The notes: a model not told the origin generated them from the sequence alone. Numbered from the stretch's first letter, positions 54,014-63,562 are shown. The stretch is DNA of 64,000 nucleotides from Ureibacillus massiliensis 4400831 = CIP 108448 = CCUG 49529 (GCF_000772965.1 NZ_JPVQ01000020.1:1-64000), one strand, 5' to 3'. Translations and numbers: made by a program.

Positions 54014-55318
54014 TTATTCTGTTATGATTTTTTTAATTAGCTGTGGAGCATCAGTTTTTTCTTTTGTTATTTCAATATGAGAATAAAGTTTTTGAATAAT
54101 ATCATCTATGTCTAATTTGTTTGTATGGATTGTCACTAATTGATCGCCGATTTCAACTGTATCTCCAACTTTTTTATGAAGTACAAGACCAACAGACAAA
54201 TCAATTTCTGACTCCTTTGTTGCTCTTCCAGCTCCAAGTAGCATTGCACAAATGCCTATATCATCAGCTTCTATCTTACTAATATACCCAGATTCTTTAG
54301 CTGCCACTTTAATCTTATATTTTGCTTGTGGTAATCGAGTTGGATCATCGACAACCGAGTCGTCTCCACCTTGTGCTGCGATAAATTGTTTAAATATATT
54401 AAGTGCAGCACCACTCGTTACTGCTTCTTTTAACATCGCTCGAGCTTCATCGATGGAAGATGCTTTACCACCTAGAACAACCATTTGAGATCCAAGTGTA
54501 TAGCATAATTCCTGTAAATCCTCTGGTCCTTCTCCTCTTAAAGTATCAATGGCTTCTTTCACCTCAAGTGCATTACCAATAGCAAATCCTAAAGGCTGAC
54601 TCATATCAGAAATGATCGCCATTGTTTTTCGCCCTACATTATTCCCGATTTTCACCATCGCGTGGGCAAGTTCTTCTGCATCTTCAAGCGTTTTCATAAA
54701 TGCACCGTCACCTGTCTTAACATCCAACACGATGGAATCTGCACCTGCAGCGATTTTTTTGGACATAATAGAGCTTGCAATTAAAGGAATACTAGGGACT
54801 GTTCCAGTAACATCTCTTAGGGCATATAATTTTTTATCTGCCGGTGTTAAATTCCCGCTTTGGCCGATAACCGCCATTTTAATGTCGTTTACCTGTTTGA
54901 CGAATTGTTCTGTTGATAATTCGACATGAAAGCCCGAAATGGATTCTAATTTATCAATTGTTCCACCAGTGTGACCAAGACCACGACCGCTCATTTTCGC
55001 AACCGGCACTCCGCAGGCAGCTACCATTGCTGCCAATGAAAGCGTCGTTGTGTCACCTACACCACCTGTAGAATGTTTATCAACCTTTATTCCTTCGATT
55101 TTAGATAAATCAATTTGATCACCTGATTGAACCATTGCCATTGTTAAATCAGCACGTTCACGCTCGTTCATATCTTGAAAATAAATCGCCATCATTAAAG
55201 CACTGACTTGATAATCTGGAATTTCACCAGCTGTATAGCCTTGAATGATAAATTGAATTTCCTCAGTTGATAATTCTTCTCCGTTACGTTTTTTCTCAAT
55301 AATATCAACCATTCTCAT
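54014..55318 (-). CDS. pdp: Pyrimidine-nucleoside phosphorylase
   Basis: Cleaves uridine, thymidine and deoxyuridine to base and (deoxy)ribose-1-phosphate. The 434 residues begin [21 protein letters not shown]. They contain the phosphate-binding [11 protein letters not shown] (about 80-90) and the signature [20 protein letters not shown]-terminal mixed domain is also present. It lies 78 bases downstream of drm on the same strand; drm converts the sugar phosphate, so the two form a nucleoside salvage unit. In B. subtilis drm is paired with the purine enzyme pupG here, so the partner differs. Shine-Dalgarno GGAGGAAC. Confidence 0.95.
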   Translation of the reverse strand: MRMVDIIEKKRNGEELSTEEIQFIIQGYTAGEIPDYQVSALMMAIYFQDMNERERADLTMAMVQSGDQIDLSKIEGIKVDKHSTGGVGDTTTLSLAAMVAACGVPVAKMSGRGLGHTGGTIDKLESISGFHVELSTEQFVKQVNDIKMAVIGQSGNLTPADKKLYALRDVTGTVPSIPLIASSIMSKKIAAGADSIVLDVKTGDGAFMKTLEDAEELAHAMVKIGNNVGRKTMAIISDMSQPLGFAIGNALEVKEAIDTLRGEGPEDLQELCYTLGSQMVVLGGKASSIDEARAMLKEAVTSGAALNIFKQFIAAQGGDDSVVDDPTRLPQAKYKIKVAAKESGYISKIEADDIGICAMLLGAGRATKESEIDLSVGLVLHKKVGDTVEIGDQLVTIHTNKLDIDDIIQKLYSHIEITKEKTDAPQLIKKIITE

Positions 55319-55396
55319 TGTTGATGTTCCTCCTCGCTTTCCTATTCATACAATAGGTAAAAATACTTCGTCCAACTGTTTCAAGTTATACCTAAT

Positions 55397-56575
55397 TTAT
55401 TTCAATTCAGATAAAAAGCTTGTACCAAATGGCGGTGCGCTAACTCCAAAATTTTCTGCAATCGTTGCAGCAATATCTGCAAAAGTATTGCGAAGAGGCA
55501 GTTCTTTTCCTTCAACAAATCTAGGCGAATATACAAGTAAAGGCACATATTCACGTGTATGATCTGTTCCTGGGAAGGTTGGGTCATTCCCATGATCTGC
55601 TGTAATAATTAATAAATCATCTTCGTCTAATTGTGTTAATACTTCAGGCAATCGTCGGTCAAATTCTTCTAATGCTTCACCATAACCAATTGGATCGCGT
55701 CGGTGGCCATAGTTTGCATCAAAGTCAACTAAATTTAAAAAACTTATACCATGGAATTCACGTTTCACTACATTTACAAGCTGGTCCATTCCATCTGTAT
55801 TATTTTTTGTACGTATTGCTTCTGTCACACCTTCACCGTTATAAATATCAGAAATTTTCCCGATAGCGATTACATCAAATCCTGTATCCTTTAATTCATT
55901 CATTGTTGTACGGCCAAAGGGTTTTAATGCATAATCATGTCGGTTAGATGTACGAGTGAAATTGCCTGGTGTACCAATGAATGGTCGGGCAATGACTCTC
56001 CCTACTAAAAATTCTGGGTCAAGTGTTAGTTCACGAGCAATTTCACAAATTTTATATAGCTCTTCTAATGGAACAATTTCTTCATGAGCTGCAATTTGAA
56101 GTACAGGATCTGCAGATGTATAGACAATAATAGCCCCATTTTCCATATGCTCTTTCCCTAATTCTTCGATAATCTCAGTTCCACTAGCTGGTTTATTTCC
56201 TATTACTTTACGGCCTGTTTTTTCCTCTAATAGTGCTATTAGCTTTGCAGGAAATCCTTCAGGATATACTTTAAATGGTTTATCAATATTTAACCCCATA
56301 ATTTCCCAATGCCCAGTCATTGTATCTTTCCCAACGGAAGCTTCTTGCATTTTTCCATAAAAGGCTTTTGGTGTATCGAATTTTTTAATCCCTTTTATTT
56401 CTCTTATATTTGATAGGCCTAAAGCCTCCAAATTTGGCATTGTAAGACCTTTCATCTCTTCAGCGATATGTCCAAGTGTATCTGCACCAACATCTCCAAA
56501 TTTTTGAGCATCTGGTGCTTCACCTATACCAACTGAATCCATAACGATTAAATGTACTTTTTTAAAGGGTTTCAT
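55397..56575 (-). CDS. drm: Phosphopentomutase
   Basis: Interconverts (deoxy)ribose-1-phosphate and -5-phosphate, linking nucleoside salvage to central metabolism. The 392 residues belong to the alkaline-phosphatase superfamily. The N-terminal metal site is [11 protein letters not shown], with the catalytic Thr in [10 protein letters not shown] (about 88). The C-terminal metal site is [22 protein letters not shown]-like, with conserved Asp and His residues. It follows xerD as in B. subtilis, upstream of pdp. Confidence 0.96.
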   Translation of the reverse strand: MKPFKKVHLIVMDSVGIGEAPDAQKFGDVGADTLGHIAEEMKGLTMPNLEALGLSNIREIKGIKKFDTPKAFYGKMQEASVGKDTMTGHWEIMGLNIDKPFKVYPEGFPAKLIALLEEKTGRKVIGNKPASGTEIIEELGKEHMENGAIIVYTSADPVLQIAAHEEIVPLEELYKICEIARELTLDPEFLVGRVIARPFIGTPGNFTRTSNRHDYALKPFGRTTMNELKDTGFDVIAIGKISDIYNGEGVTEAIRTKNNTDGMDQLVNVVKREFHGISFLNLVDFDANYGHRRDPIGYGEALEEFDRRLPEVLTQLDEDDLLIITADHGNDPTFPGTDHTREYVPLLVYSPRFVEGKELPLRNTFADIAATIAENFGVSAPPFGTSFLSELK

Positions 56576-56621
56576 AATTTTTTTCCTCCTAAATAAATAA
56601 ACAAAAAACTAAAGCTATAAA

Positions 56622-56666
56622 ATTTGTTTCAGGTTAAAATTCCATTATCATCTTTAACAAACAAAT
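56622..56666 (-). terminator. Possible terminator of xerD
   Basis: Imperfect stem ATTTGTTT..GGTTAAA/TTTAAC.AAACAAAT (56622-56636 with 56653-56666), followed on the minus strand by TTTATAG. The T-run is short. Confidence 0.45.
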
Positions 56667-56708
56667 CTCTCATAATACAGCTTTCTAATGTTACAACGAA
56701 AATAAGCA

Positions 56709-57611
56709 TTATGCACGTGGATGAAACTGTTTATATACTTCTGAAAGTCTTGTTTTACTAATATGTGTATAAATTTGCGTTGTTGAAATATCTGCATGTC
56801 CAAGCATTTCTTGAACTGCACGTAGATCTGCACCATTTTCTATTAAATGTGTAGCAAAGCTATGTCTTAATGTATGGGGCGTAATTTCCTTTTTAATATT
56901 CGCTTTTTCGGCATGTTCTTTGAGTAGCTTCCAACAGCCCTGTCTTGTTAAGCGTTTCCCTCTCTGGTTAATAAAAAACGCATCAGTTTTCGGATATTTC
57001 CCTTGCAAACGGTCTCTAGCAATTTGTAAATACGTATCACAGGCCTTCAGCGCACTTTTACCAAGTGGAACAATTCGTTCTTTGCCCCCTTTCCCAAATA
57101 CACGCACAAATCCCATCGTTAAATGAACATCACTTAAATCTAAATTAATACATTCGCTAATCCGCATACCTGATCCATAAAGTAACTCAAGCATGGCAAT
57201 ATCCCGAATCCCTTGTGGTTTACTACGATCTGGGGCTGCTATTAGTGCATCAATTTCTTCTATAGATAATACCTTTGGAAGCTTTTGATCAATTTGCGGC
57301 ATATCCAAATGAACAGTTGGATCTGTATCTGTTATTTTTTCTCTTAATAAAAATTGATGGAAGGAACGTATGGAAGAAATATGACGAGCAATGGACCGAG
57401 CCGCTATCCCATTTACACGTAAGGAATCCAAATGTACTAAAATGTTTGAACGTCCTACATCCTTTAAATTTTCAATTCCCTGTACTTTATGTAAATGTTC
57501 GATATAACTTTCTAAATCTCTTCTATAGGAAGCTAACGTATTTTTTGAAAGCTGACGTTCAACCTGTAAAAAATGTATGTAATCTAGCACCGCATCTTTT
57601 GTTTTATTCAC
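56709..57611 (-). CDS. xerD: Site-specific tyrosine recombinase XerD (RipX)
   Basis: Resolves chromosome dimers at dif with its partner CodV/XerC. The 300 residues have an N-terminal SAM-like core-binding domain (about 5-90) and a catalytic domain with the expected residues: Arg in GSGMRISECINL, Lys in FGKGGKER, His/Arg in HTLRHSFATHL, His in LGHADISTTQ and Tyr in IYTHIS. Two GTG starts are possible. The chosen one has AGGTGAT six to seven bases upstream; the other is three codons earlier. Location upstream of drm is as in B. subtilis. This is chromosomal housekeeping, not a phage integrase. Confidence 0.94.
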   Translation of the reverse strand: MNKTKDAVLDYIHFLQVERQLSKNTLASYRRDLESYIEHLHKVQGIENLKDVGRSNILVHLDSLRVNGIAARSIARHISSIRSFHQFLLREKITDTDPTVHLDMPQIDQKLPKVLSIEEIDALIAAPDRSKPQGIRDIAMLELLYGSGMRISECINLDLSDVHLTMGFVRVFGKGGKERIVPLGKSALKACDTYLQIARDRLQGKYPKTDAFFINQRGKRLTRQGCWKLLKEHAEKANIKKEITPHTLRHSFATHLIENGADLRAVQEMLGHADISTTQIYTHISKTRLSEVYKQFHPRA

Positions 57612-57811
57612 CGTAATCACCTAACCTTCTTACTATCCATGATAGTTTTTTTCAATAAAGTGTACAAGATTATTCCCTTGAAACATTAAATAGAAAACTA
57701 TAAAAAACATCTTACTTTTAATAATATGCTTTAGACACTAGTAATTTATAATTTCGCCGAGAAAACCATTATTCGAAATAGAATAATTACAATATCCCTA
57801 TAATTTCGTCT

Positions 57812-57840
57812 TTAATAGACATTTAGAATCATGGTATGAT
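57812..57840 (+). promoter_or_regulatory. Possible extended -10 promoter of the zinc-ribbon protein gene
   Basis: TGGTATGAT (57832-57840) is an extended -10 element; TTAATA (57812-57817) lies 17 bases upstream as a weak -35. It ends 36 bases before the ATG. Confidence 0.4.
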
Positions 57841-57876
57841 AGTTTCAGTGTTTTTTAATAAGGAAGGAGTTACGAA

Positions 57877-59727
57877 ATGCGATTTTGTACGAATTGTGGG
57901 AAAGAGGCCGGTCATAACGAAAGATTTTGTTTAGAATGCGGTACAATGCTCCCATCAAGTAAGGAAAACAACCTAGAACAAATATCCTCTTCGAATGACC
58001 AACAAAGTCCACAAGACGAAATTGTTCAAAAAGTTTGTAACAACTGCGGAAAAATAGCAGACAATAATGAAAAATTTTGCTTAAACTGCGGAACATCATT
58101 ACAAACAGATGCACCTCCTCTGTCGGAAGTAACAATTTATGAAATTGCTCCTTTTTCAATGGCAGATGAGCCTAAATCAGAAGAACATATTCCTTCTTCA
58201 AGTGATGAGCTTTTAGAAGATCAACCAACTGTGGAATTTGTTCCTACTCAACCGCAAACCTTGAATGAATTAGATCATACTCATGAAACGAATCAAATTT
58301 GCACGAATTGCGGAAGAGTACAAACAAAACTAGTAAGCTTCTGCTCAGAATGTGGAGCTCAACTTGCAGTAGATCCAGATTATGTACAGCCTTTTAAACC
58401 AAATGTTAACAAAGCGGTGAATAGACGCTCTCAATCAAATGCTCCTGAAGTTAAAGAGAAGAAACCTTTAGGCTTAGGAATGAAAATGACAATCGTTTCT
58501 TTGATAGTACTTATCCTATTAGTTATAGGAGCACACCTATACATACAAAAATCTCTAGATCCAAACAGTCAATTAGAAGCTATGAATAAATATTTCACCG
58601 AAGAAGATGCAGAGAAATTTTCTGAGGCATTTATATTCCCAGAAAAAACCATTGTAGATGCTAAATCATTTTATTATTTTATGGAAGATAATGACTGGTC
58701 GAATATGATCTACCCAGATTTACAGTATGCACTAACAGATTTTAAAGAAAACGGAGCTACACAATCATTAGAAGATAATAACGGTAATTTGTTAATCTCT
58801 ATTGAGGAAGAACCTTATTTATTGTTTTATAAAAAAATTAATTTCCATGTTGAACCGGTAGAAGTTACGGTCGTTGCAAATACGAATGGGAATCCAGTGG
58901 AACTTACATTTGCAAACTTAGAAACTAAAGAAATTACAGACGATTCACTTAAACTTGGTTTATTTGCACCAGGTGAATATAAATACACCCTAAACATTAA
59001 GGATGATTATTTCGAGAAAGAATTGGAGGAATATGTCTCTATTAATGGAAAGGGTAATAATAAATATTCATTTGAAATCGACTTGAGTGAGAATGCAGTT
59101 CAATTAACTTCAGATATTGAAGATGCAATTATTTATATAAACGGTGAAAATACGAATAAAACTGCAAATGAAATCAACTTATTCGCAGCACCTCTCGATG
59201 GTTCAGTGGAAGTTTACGCAGAAGCGGTCAATGACGAAGGTGAAACGATTCAATCTGAAACAATTACATTAACTGATACAAGTCATCACCTAGTCTTTTC
59301 AGAAGTACAAGAACAAATGGCAATAGAAGAATTCCATAATATATACTCACAAGATGCTATTGATATGTACCAAAATTTCCGCGCAGATTATAATAACGCT
59401 ATCAATGACACTGATTTTTCTTATGTGAGAGATTATTTCGTCAATGATTCAGAGCTATTCAAAAACTATGAAAAATACGTAGTAGATCACGAAAAAATTG
59501 AAGGTTTTGATTATCACTTCATATCAAATCAAGTAACAAAAACGGAGCCACTTTCTAGTAATAGTTTAGTTTTAGAAACCTATGAAGTATTTGTATTTAC
59601 TTCTGAAGCAGATGGTACGTGGCATTACGAAAAAGCAAAACGATATACGATTGAATTAATTGATTATCAATTAAAAATTACGAATATCGAAGAATTCGGC
59701 GATTCTATAAAAAATAAGATAGATTAA
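57877..59727 (+). CDS. TcaA/YvbJ-like zinc-ribbon membrane protein
   Basis: A 616-residue single-pass protein. Three CxxC-x10..12-CxxC zinc ribbons lie in the N-terminal cytoplasmic part (CTNCGKEAGHNERFCLECG near 5-23; CNNCGKIADNNEKFCLNCG near 55-73; CTNCGRVQTKLVSFCSECG near 143-161). An acidic stretch fills the spaces between them. One TM segment follows (about 207-226). A large external region (about 235-616) resembles the TcaA/YvbJ arrangement, with an NTF2-like end. TcaA in Staphylococcus affects teicoplanin resistance and wall composition. Most relatives have one zinc ribbon; three is unusual. Monocistronic, with its own terminator. The role here is unknown. Confidence 0.8.
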   Translation: MRFCTNCGKEAGHNERFCLECGTMLPSSKENNLEQISSSNDQQSPQDEIVQKVCNNCGKIADNNEKFCLNCGTSLQTDAPPLSEVTIYEIAPFSMADEPKSEEHIPSSSDELLEDQPTVEFVPTQPQTLNELDHTHETNQICTNCGRVQTKLVSFCSECGAQLAVDPDYVQPFKPNVNKAVNRRSQSNAPEVKEKKPLGLGMKMTIVSLIVLILLVIGAHLYIQKSLDPNSQLEAMNKYFTEEDAEKFSEAFIFPEKTIVDAKSFYYFMEDNDWSNMIYPDLQYALTDFKENGATQSLEDNNGNLLISIEEEPYLLFYKKINFHVEPVEVTVVANTNGNPVELTFANLETKEITDDSLKLGLFAPGEYKYTLNIKDDYFEKELEEYVSINGKGNNKYSFEIDLSENAVQLTSDIEDAIIYINGENTNKTANEINLFAAPLDGSVEVYAEAVNDEGETIQSETITLTDTSHHLVFSEVQEQMAIEEFHNIYSQDAIDMYQNFRADYNNAINDTDFSYVRDYFVNDSELFKNYEKYVVDHEKIEGFDYHFISNQVTKTEPLSSNSLVLETYEVFVFTSEADGTWHYEKAKRYTIELIDYQLKITNIEEFGDSIKNKID

Positions 59728-59735
59728 GGATGAGT

Positions 59736-59764
59736 AAGCTGTTCAGATGTTGAGCAGCTTTTTC
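59736..59764 (+). terminator. Intrinsic terminator of the zinc-ribbon protein gene
   Basis: Stem AGCTGTTC/GAGCAGCT (59737-59744 with 59752-59759) followed by TTTTTCTC. Confidence 0.82.
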
Positions 59765-59823
59765 TCGCATACATGAAATAAATAAAAGTTCTTGAAGAAT
59801 TTTTTTCATTTTGTATTAAAACA

Positions 59824-59862
59824 ATAAAAAAGTACTGCATCTTTCTATGATACAGTACTTTG
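59824..59862 (-). terminator. Intrinsic terminator of fur
   Basis: Stem AAAAGTACTG/CAGTACTTT (59828-59837 with 59853-59861), followed on the minus strand by TTTTTTATTG. It lies 9 bases past the fur stop. Confidence 0.85.
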
Positions 59863-59870
59863 TTTTCTCA

Positions 59871-60323
59871 TTATTTACTTTCACCATTATCATGGCATCT
59901 ATGGCAAATCCCATGGAATGTTAAACGATGATCTTTAATAATAAAGTTCCATCTTTTTTCAACGACAGCTTCTACATCATCTAACAAATCCTCTTGAATC
60001 TCATCAACAGCACCACATTCAATACAAACTAAGTGGTGATGAAAATGCTTTGCCCCTTCTTGTCGTAAATCATAACGAGATACACCGTCACCAAAATTAA
60101 TTTTATCGACAATTTTCAATTCAGTTAATAACTCTAAAGTTCGATACACAGTGGCTAAGCCAATTTCTGGTGCTTTATCTTTTACGAGTAAATACACATC
60201 TTCTGCACTTAGATGGTCTTCTTCATGTTCTAATAGCACTGCAACTGTCGCTTCACGCTGAGGTGTCAGTTTATAGCCAGCACTATGCAATTGCTTTTTT
60301 ATACGATCAATACGGCTTTCCAT
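59871..60323 (-). CDS. fur: Ferric uptake regulator-family protein (Fur)
   Basis: A metal-dependent repressor of 150 residues. Winged-helix DNA-binding domain (about 8-85; KLTPQREATVAVLLE, then GLATVYRTLELL). The dimerisation domain carries the regulatory metal-site histidines (GAKHFHHHLVC) and the structural zinc cysteines CIECG and CHRCH. Position downstream of the xerD region matches B. subtilis fur rather than perR or zur. An 18-codon longer frame is rejected because GGAGG lies 7 bases before the chosen ATG (MESRIDRIKKQL). Confidence 0.9.
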   Translation of the reverse strand: MESRIDRIKKQLHSAGYKLTPQREATVAVLLEHEEDHLSAEDVYLLVKDKAPEIGLATVYRTLELLTELKIVDKINFGDGVSRYDLRQEGAKHFHHHLVCIECGAVDEIQEDLLDDVEAVVEKRWNFIIKDHRLTFHGICHRCHDNGESK

Positions 60324-60347
60324 ATGACGCCCTCCTAAACTCATCTT

Positions 60348-60377
60348 ATTATACCAAATGAGTAAAAAGGAATACAA
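60348..60377 (-). promoter_or_regulatory. Promoter of fur
   Basis: TTGTAT (60372-60377) and TATAAT (60348-60353) on the minus strand with an 18-base spacer and a TG extension (TGGTATAAT). No clear Fur box was recognised by eye. Confidence 0.6.
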
Positions 60378-60388
60378 GGCGTGATTCT

Positions 60389-60898
60389 TTAAAAAATGTA
60401 AGATATTACTATGATTTCAAAAGTACATATTATTGCAAAAATTACCAATAGTGAAACAAACAATTTTTTTTGGAAGAAATGTTTTCGAGTGCCTCCAACC
60501 TTTCTTATTGTATAAACAGAACAAAGGATTAATAGTAATATGCAATAAACAAGCTGGAACGGGAACCACCACAAGCTATATACTGTCATCGACTCCTGTT
60601 GAGTTAATAAAAACACAGAGCTAAAGCCAAAAAATGTTGCGCGAATTGCAACAATAAATTGAGCAAATAACGCTATATATGGATGTGTCGCCAAAAGAAG
60701 GACTAATATGATTGATATCGCAAGTGGTAAAATTGTTTGCCAAATCGACACATTTGAAGGGTCTATCACTCTTGCATCAATTAATTCAATTAATTGGATT
60801 GACTTGTCCAATGAAAAAATTTGAAAGCAAACAACACCACTGACAAAACTAATCGCTAATATAATTGCATATTGTATTAGTATAGTTGAACGGAACAT
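60389..60898 (-). CDS. Multipass membrane protein at the spoIIM position
   Basis: A 169-residue protein with about five hydrophobic segments (around 8-28, 50-70, 73-95, 110-130 and 148-168). In B. subtilis the gene between fur and nudF is spoIIM, an engulfment protein of about 214 residues. This protein shares the general layout but is shorter, and I do not see clear SpoIIM sequence blocks. It may be a diverged SpoIIM-family member or an unrelated replacement. The second ATG is chosen, as AAGGAG is 7 bases upstream of it. Separated from fur by 65 bases on the same strand. Confidence 0.55.
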   Translation of the reverse strand: MFRSTILIQYAIILAISFVSGVVCFQIFSLDKSIQLIELIDARVIDPSNVSIWQTILPLAISIILVLLLATHPYIALFAQFIVAIRATFFGFSSVFLLTQQESMTVYSLWWFPFQLVYCILLLILCSVYTIRKVGGTRKHFFQKKLFVSLLVIFAIICTFEIIVISYIF

Positions 60899-61004
60899 AA
60901 GCATTCTCCTTTCGTTGTTACAGCTTATGCTCGTTCTCTATCAATATGCCGTCTCAGGTAGAATTGTTTTTCGAAAAAATCTATCAATTTTTGCACCCTT
61001 ATTT

Positions 61005-61547
61005 TTAAGCTTTATTTAATTTCATCCATAGTACTGCAAATGCTGTTTTCGCATCAAAAATACGTTGATCTTTTACCATTTTCTCCGCTTCTTCCACAGT
61101 TACTTCCATTAAAGAAACAAATTCATCCTCATCTAATGCTGCTTTTTCTTCAATCTGATATAAATCTGTTGCAACAAATATATGAATAATTTCATCTGCA
61201 AATCCTGGTGATGTAGCAAATGATTGAACATAGGTTAAATTTTGACAACCATATCCTGTTTCTTCTTCTAGTTCTCTTCTAGCAGTCTGTTCAGGTGCCT
61301 CGCCCTTTTCCAGCTTCCCAGCAGGTATTTCAATGATTGAACGCTCTAGCGCTTTACGATACTGCTCAACAAGAACTAATTTCCCTTCATCACTTATTGC
61401 AATAATAGCGACAGCACCAGGATGATTTATAATCTCCCTTTTTGCCTCTTTCCCATTTGGTAAAATGACATCATCAATTTTAAGAGACACTACTTTCCCT
61501 TCGTAAATACTTTCTGATCGAATTGATTTTTCCTCAAATTTTTTCAT
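61005..61547 (-). CDS. nudF: ADP-ribose pyrophosphatase (Nudix hydrolase)
   Basis: Hydrolyses ADP-ribose to AMP and ribose-5-phosphate. The 180-residue length is typical. The Nudix box GKLEKGEAPEQTARRELEEETGY (about residues 79-101) contains every expected catalytic Glu. A start five codons further upstream is possible, but GAGGAAG lies before the chosen ATG (MKKFEEKSIRSE). Position next to fur/spoIIM and the divergent yqkF gene is as in B. subtilis. Confidence 0.94.
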   Translation of the reverse strand: MKKFEEKSIRSESIYEGKVVSLKIDDVILPNGKEAKREIINHPGAVAIIAISDEGKLVLVEQYRKALERSIIEIPAGKLEKGEAPEQTARRELEEETGYGCQNLTYVQSFATSPGFADEIIHIFVATDLYQIEEKAALDEDEFVSLMEVTVEEAEKMVKDQRIFDAKTAFAVLWMKLNKA

Positions 61548-61636
61548 ATTAAGCTTCCTCACTTGTCGTTCTTTTTTGTTTCATTGTACCATTAAACTAT
61601 TGGAGTAACAGTAATAGGAAAAGAGAGGTTCTTCTT

Positions 61637-62536
61637 ATGAAAAAAAGAACATTAGGCAATAGCGCCATTGAGATTTCAGAACTAAGCTTTGGATGTATGT
61701 CACTTCCAACAAATTTAAAGGAAGCAAAACCAATCATTGAACGAGCGATTGAACATGGTATTAATTATTTCGATACCGCTGATTTGTACGATAAAGGAGT
61801 AAACGAAAAAATCGTTGGTGAAAGTTTAAAACCATATCGAAATCAAATTGTTCTTGCAACAAAGGTAGGTAATGTTTGGGATACAGATGGAGACACTTGG
61901 CATTGGGATGCTTCCCCTGCCCATATTGAAGAAGGATTGAAAAACAGTCTTGCTCGCTTAAAGACCGACTATATCGATTTATATCAATTACACGGTGGAA
62001 CGATAGAGGATTCTTGGGATGAAATTATTGATACCTTTGAAAAATTAAAAAAAGAAGGTCTAATCCGCGAATATGGAATTTCGTCTATACGACCGAATGT
62101 TTTTAAACCATTTTTACAAAACAGTCATGCCGTATCTAATATGATGCAATATAGCATACTCGATCGTCGCCCAGAGGAGTGGTTTGATTTCATTGAAGAT
62201 ACTTCTTCATCTGTTGTTACACGCGGCTCTATAGCAAAAGGCTTATTAACAAGTGAATGGAAGTCTCGTCTTGAAAAATCAAATGGGTATATGTCTTATA
62301 CAAAAGAAGAGCTCCAACAGCTGCTTCTTCAATTAGAAGAGACCTTTGGCGATTTACATGCTACAGCAATTGCATTTAATCTAAGTCATCCTGTCATTGC
62401 ATCAACTGTAATAGGTGCTAGAACAATAGAACAACTGGATGAAAACGTGAAAGCATACAAAAAAGCACAACAAATTTCCGATTTATCCATCGTTCAAGAA
62501 ATCGCAAAGTTTGATAAATATACAGATCATCGATGA
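61637..62536 (+). CDS. yqkF: Aldo/keto reductase (YqkF-like)
   Basis: A 299-residue NADPH-dependent aldo/keto reductase, substrate unknown. The barrel begins KKRTLGNSAIEISELSFGCMSLP. The catalytic tetrad is visible: Asp and Tyr in YFDTADLYDKGVNEKIVGESL, Lys in VLATKVG, His in DLYQLHGG. It is close to B. subtilis YqkF (306) and adjacent to nudF there too. The vanZ-like gene starts at an ATGA overlap, so the two are cotranscribed. Confidence 0.9.
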   Translation: MKKRTLGNSAIEISELSFGCMSLPTNLKEAKPIIERAIEHGINYFDTADLYDKGVNEKIVGESLKPYRNQIVLATKVGNVWDTDGDTWHWDASPAHIEEGLKNSLARLKTDYIDLYQLHGGTIEDSWDEIIDTFEKLKKEGLIREYGISSIRPNVFKPFLQNSHAVSNMMQYSILDRRPEEWFDFIEDTSSSVVTRGSIAKGLLTSEWKSRLEKSNGYMSYTKEELQQLLLQLEETFGDLHATAIAFNLSHPVIASTVIGARTIEQLDENVKAYKKAQQISDLSIVQEIAKFDKYTDHR

Positions 62537-63030
62537 AAAAATATATTGTATTTGGATTGATTGGACTTGTCATCTTATTTTTAATCTCTAGCATGCCCTA
62601 TGAACAACAAACAATCATCCCTGAATTAAAAACTTTGCTATCGGATAAACCATTGTATGATTTCTTAAGTAAATTTGAATTTACCTACTGGGGTCGAACT
62701 ATATCAGTTGAGACAAGAGGTTACTATTATTTTGTTGAATTTTTAATCCGTAAAGCTTTTCATGTTATAGGCTATGGCATCATTGGTCTTTTAATCTATT
62801 TGCTTTACCGTAAGTTGAAATTAAAGCTTGCTATCATTTATGCGATTGTAACAACTTTTTCTATCGCATGTCTTGATGAATTAAGACAAACCTTCGTTTC
62901 AGGACGTACAGGTGTTTTCGATGATGTACTTCTTGATACATTGGGGGCCATTACCTTTATCATTGGACTTAAATTATTATTTGTTATAAAGGAATTACTA
63001 TTTTCTCGTCATAAGAAGAGTTCTATTTAG
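62533..63030 (+). CDS. VanZ-family membrane protein
   Basis: A 165-residue VanZ-like protein with about four TM segments (3-22, 72-92, 99-117 and 133-155). The family core is RKAFHVIGYGIIGLLIY, then CLDELRQTFVSGRTGVFDDVLLDTLGA, with the conserved Asp-Glu and Gly-Arg residues. VanZ was named for teicoplanin tolerance, but most members are of unknown function. The ATG overlaps the aldo/keto reductase stop as ATGA. A long hairpin follows the stop and probably ends the operon. Confidence 0.88.
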   Translation: MKKYIVFGLIGLVILFLISSMPYEQQTIIPELKTLLSDKPLYDFLSKFEFTYWGRTISVETRGYYYFVEFLIRKAFHVIGYGIIGLLIYLLYRKLKLKLAIIYAIVTTFSIACLDELRQTFVSGRTGVFDDVLLDTLGAITFIIGLKLLFVIKELLFSRHKKSSI

Positions 63031-63170
63031 AGGCTGGGACAAAAGTAAATTTCGAATAAGAGACAATAGGATTAATTTGCTACCTAAATTCTAGGGACAG
63101 AATAAAAAACTAAAATACAATGAATCCTCCGAATTGCAGTTTTCTACTTATGTCCCAGTCTCTTTCTTTT
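63030..63170 (+). repeat. Long-hairpin element flanked by GGGACA/TGTCCC, doubling as terminator
   Basis: GAGGCTGGGACA (63030-63041) pairs with TGTCCCAGTCTC (63151-63162) around about 110 bases that include a second pairing of AGTA/ACT type. It is followed by TTTCTTTT. The same GAGGCTGGGACA...TGTCCCAG.CTC design is common after genes in Firmicutes as a dispersed repeat-like terminator. Only one copy is in this window, so repetition in the genome is not shown. Confidence 0.6.
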
Positions 63171-63352
63171 ACAATGGTTATAAAAGAATTCTTATTTATG
63201 TTCAAAATGGCTCGAATTTAGTTTTAAGTGCTTTTTATGACGCTATATTGCTATAAAAAACTACATGTATAGTTTAATAGTCTTGCATCAATTACTATAA
63301 ATTGATAATATTTTAAAATATCATTTGAAATATATTATTACTATATTAGTAA

Positions 63353-63358
63353 TATAAT
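63353..63358 (+). promoter_or_regulatory. Possible -10 element of the glycine-riboswitch transcript
   Basis: TATAAT (63353-63358) lies about 75 bases before the glycine aptamer core, at the end of a very AT-rich, partly palindromic stretch (TATTACTATATTAGTAATA). No good -35 at 17 bases. Confidence 0.35.
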
Positions 63359-63399
63359 TTCAGCTACGGTGTCTTAACACCATCAAATTTATATTGGCG

Positions 63400-63500
63400 A
63401 TGAATGCTATGGGTCCACTATAGCAGGAGCAATTTCTGGAGAGTTCGCATTTAGCGACGCCGAAGGGTTCACAATCTCAGGCAAAAGGACAGAAAAAGTA
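63400..63500 (+). ncRNA. Glycine riboswitch (single aptamer)
   Basis: The glycine aptamer core is present in order: TTTCTGGAGAG (P1 with CAGAAA at 63490-63495), GACGCCGAAGGGTTCA and CTCAGGCAAAAGGACAGA. A GCTAT/ATAGC hairpin (63406-63424) lies directly 5'. Only one complete aptamer is visible, so it is a singlet, perhaps with a remnant partner in the 5' hairpins. An intrinsic terminator follows, and the regulated gene is an amino-acid permease. Confidence 0.9.
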
Positions 63501-63562
63501 ACAAATACGTTTGATTCTATTTGAATCATTGTATTTTTATTTGTTATTTTTTTAATTTCTTT

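Noticed and set aside
56709-57611. Tyrosine recombinase as a sign of a prophage or integron
   Set aside because: Sequence motifs and position next to drm identify the chromosomal dimer-resolution enzyme XerD. No phage genes or att-like repeats are nearby.
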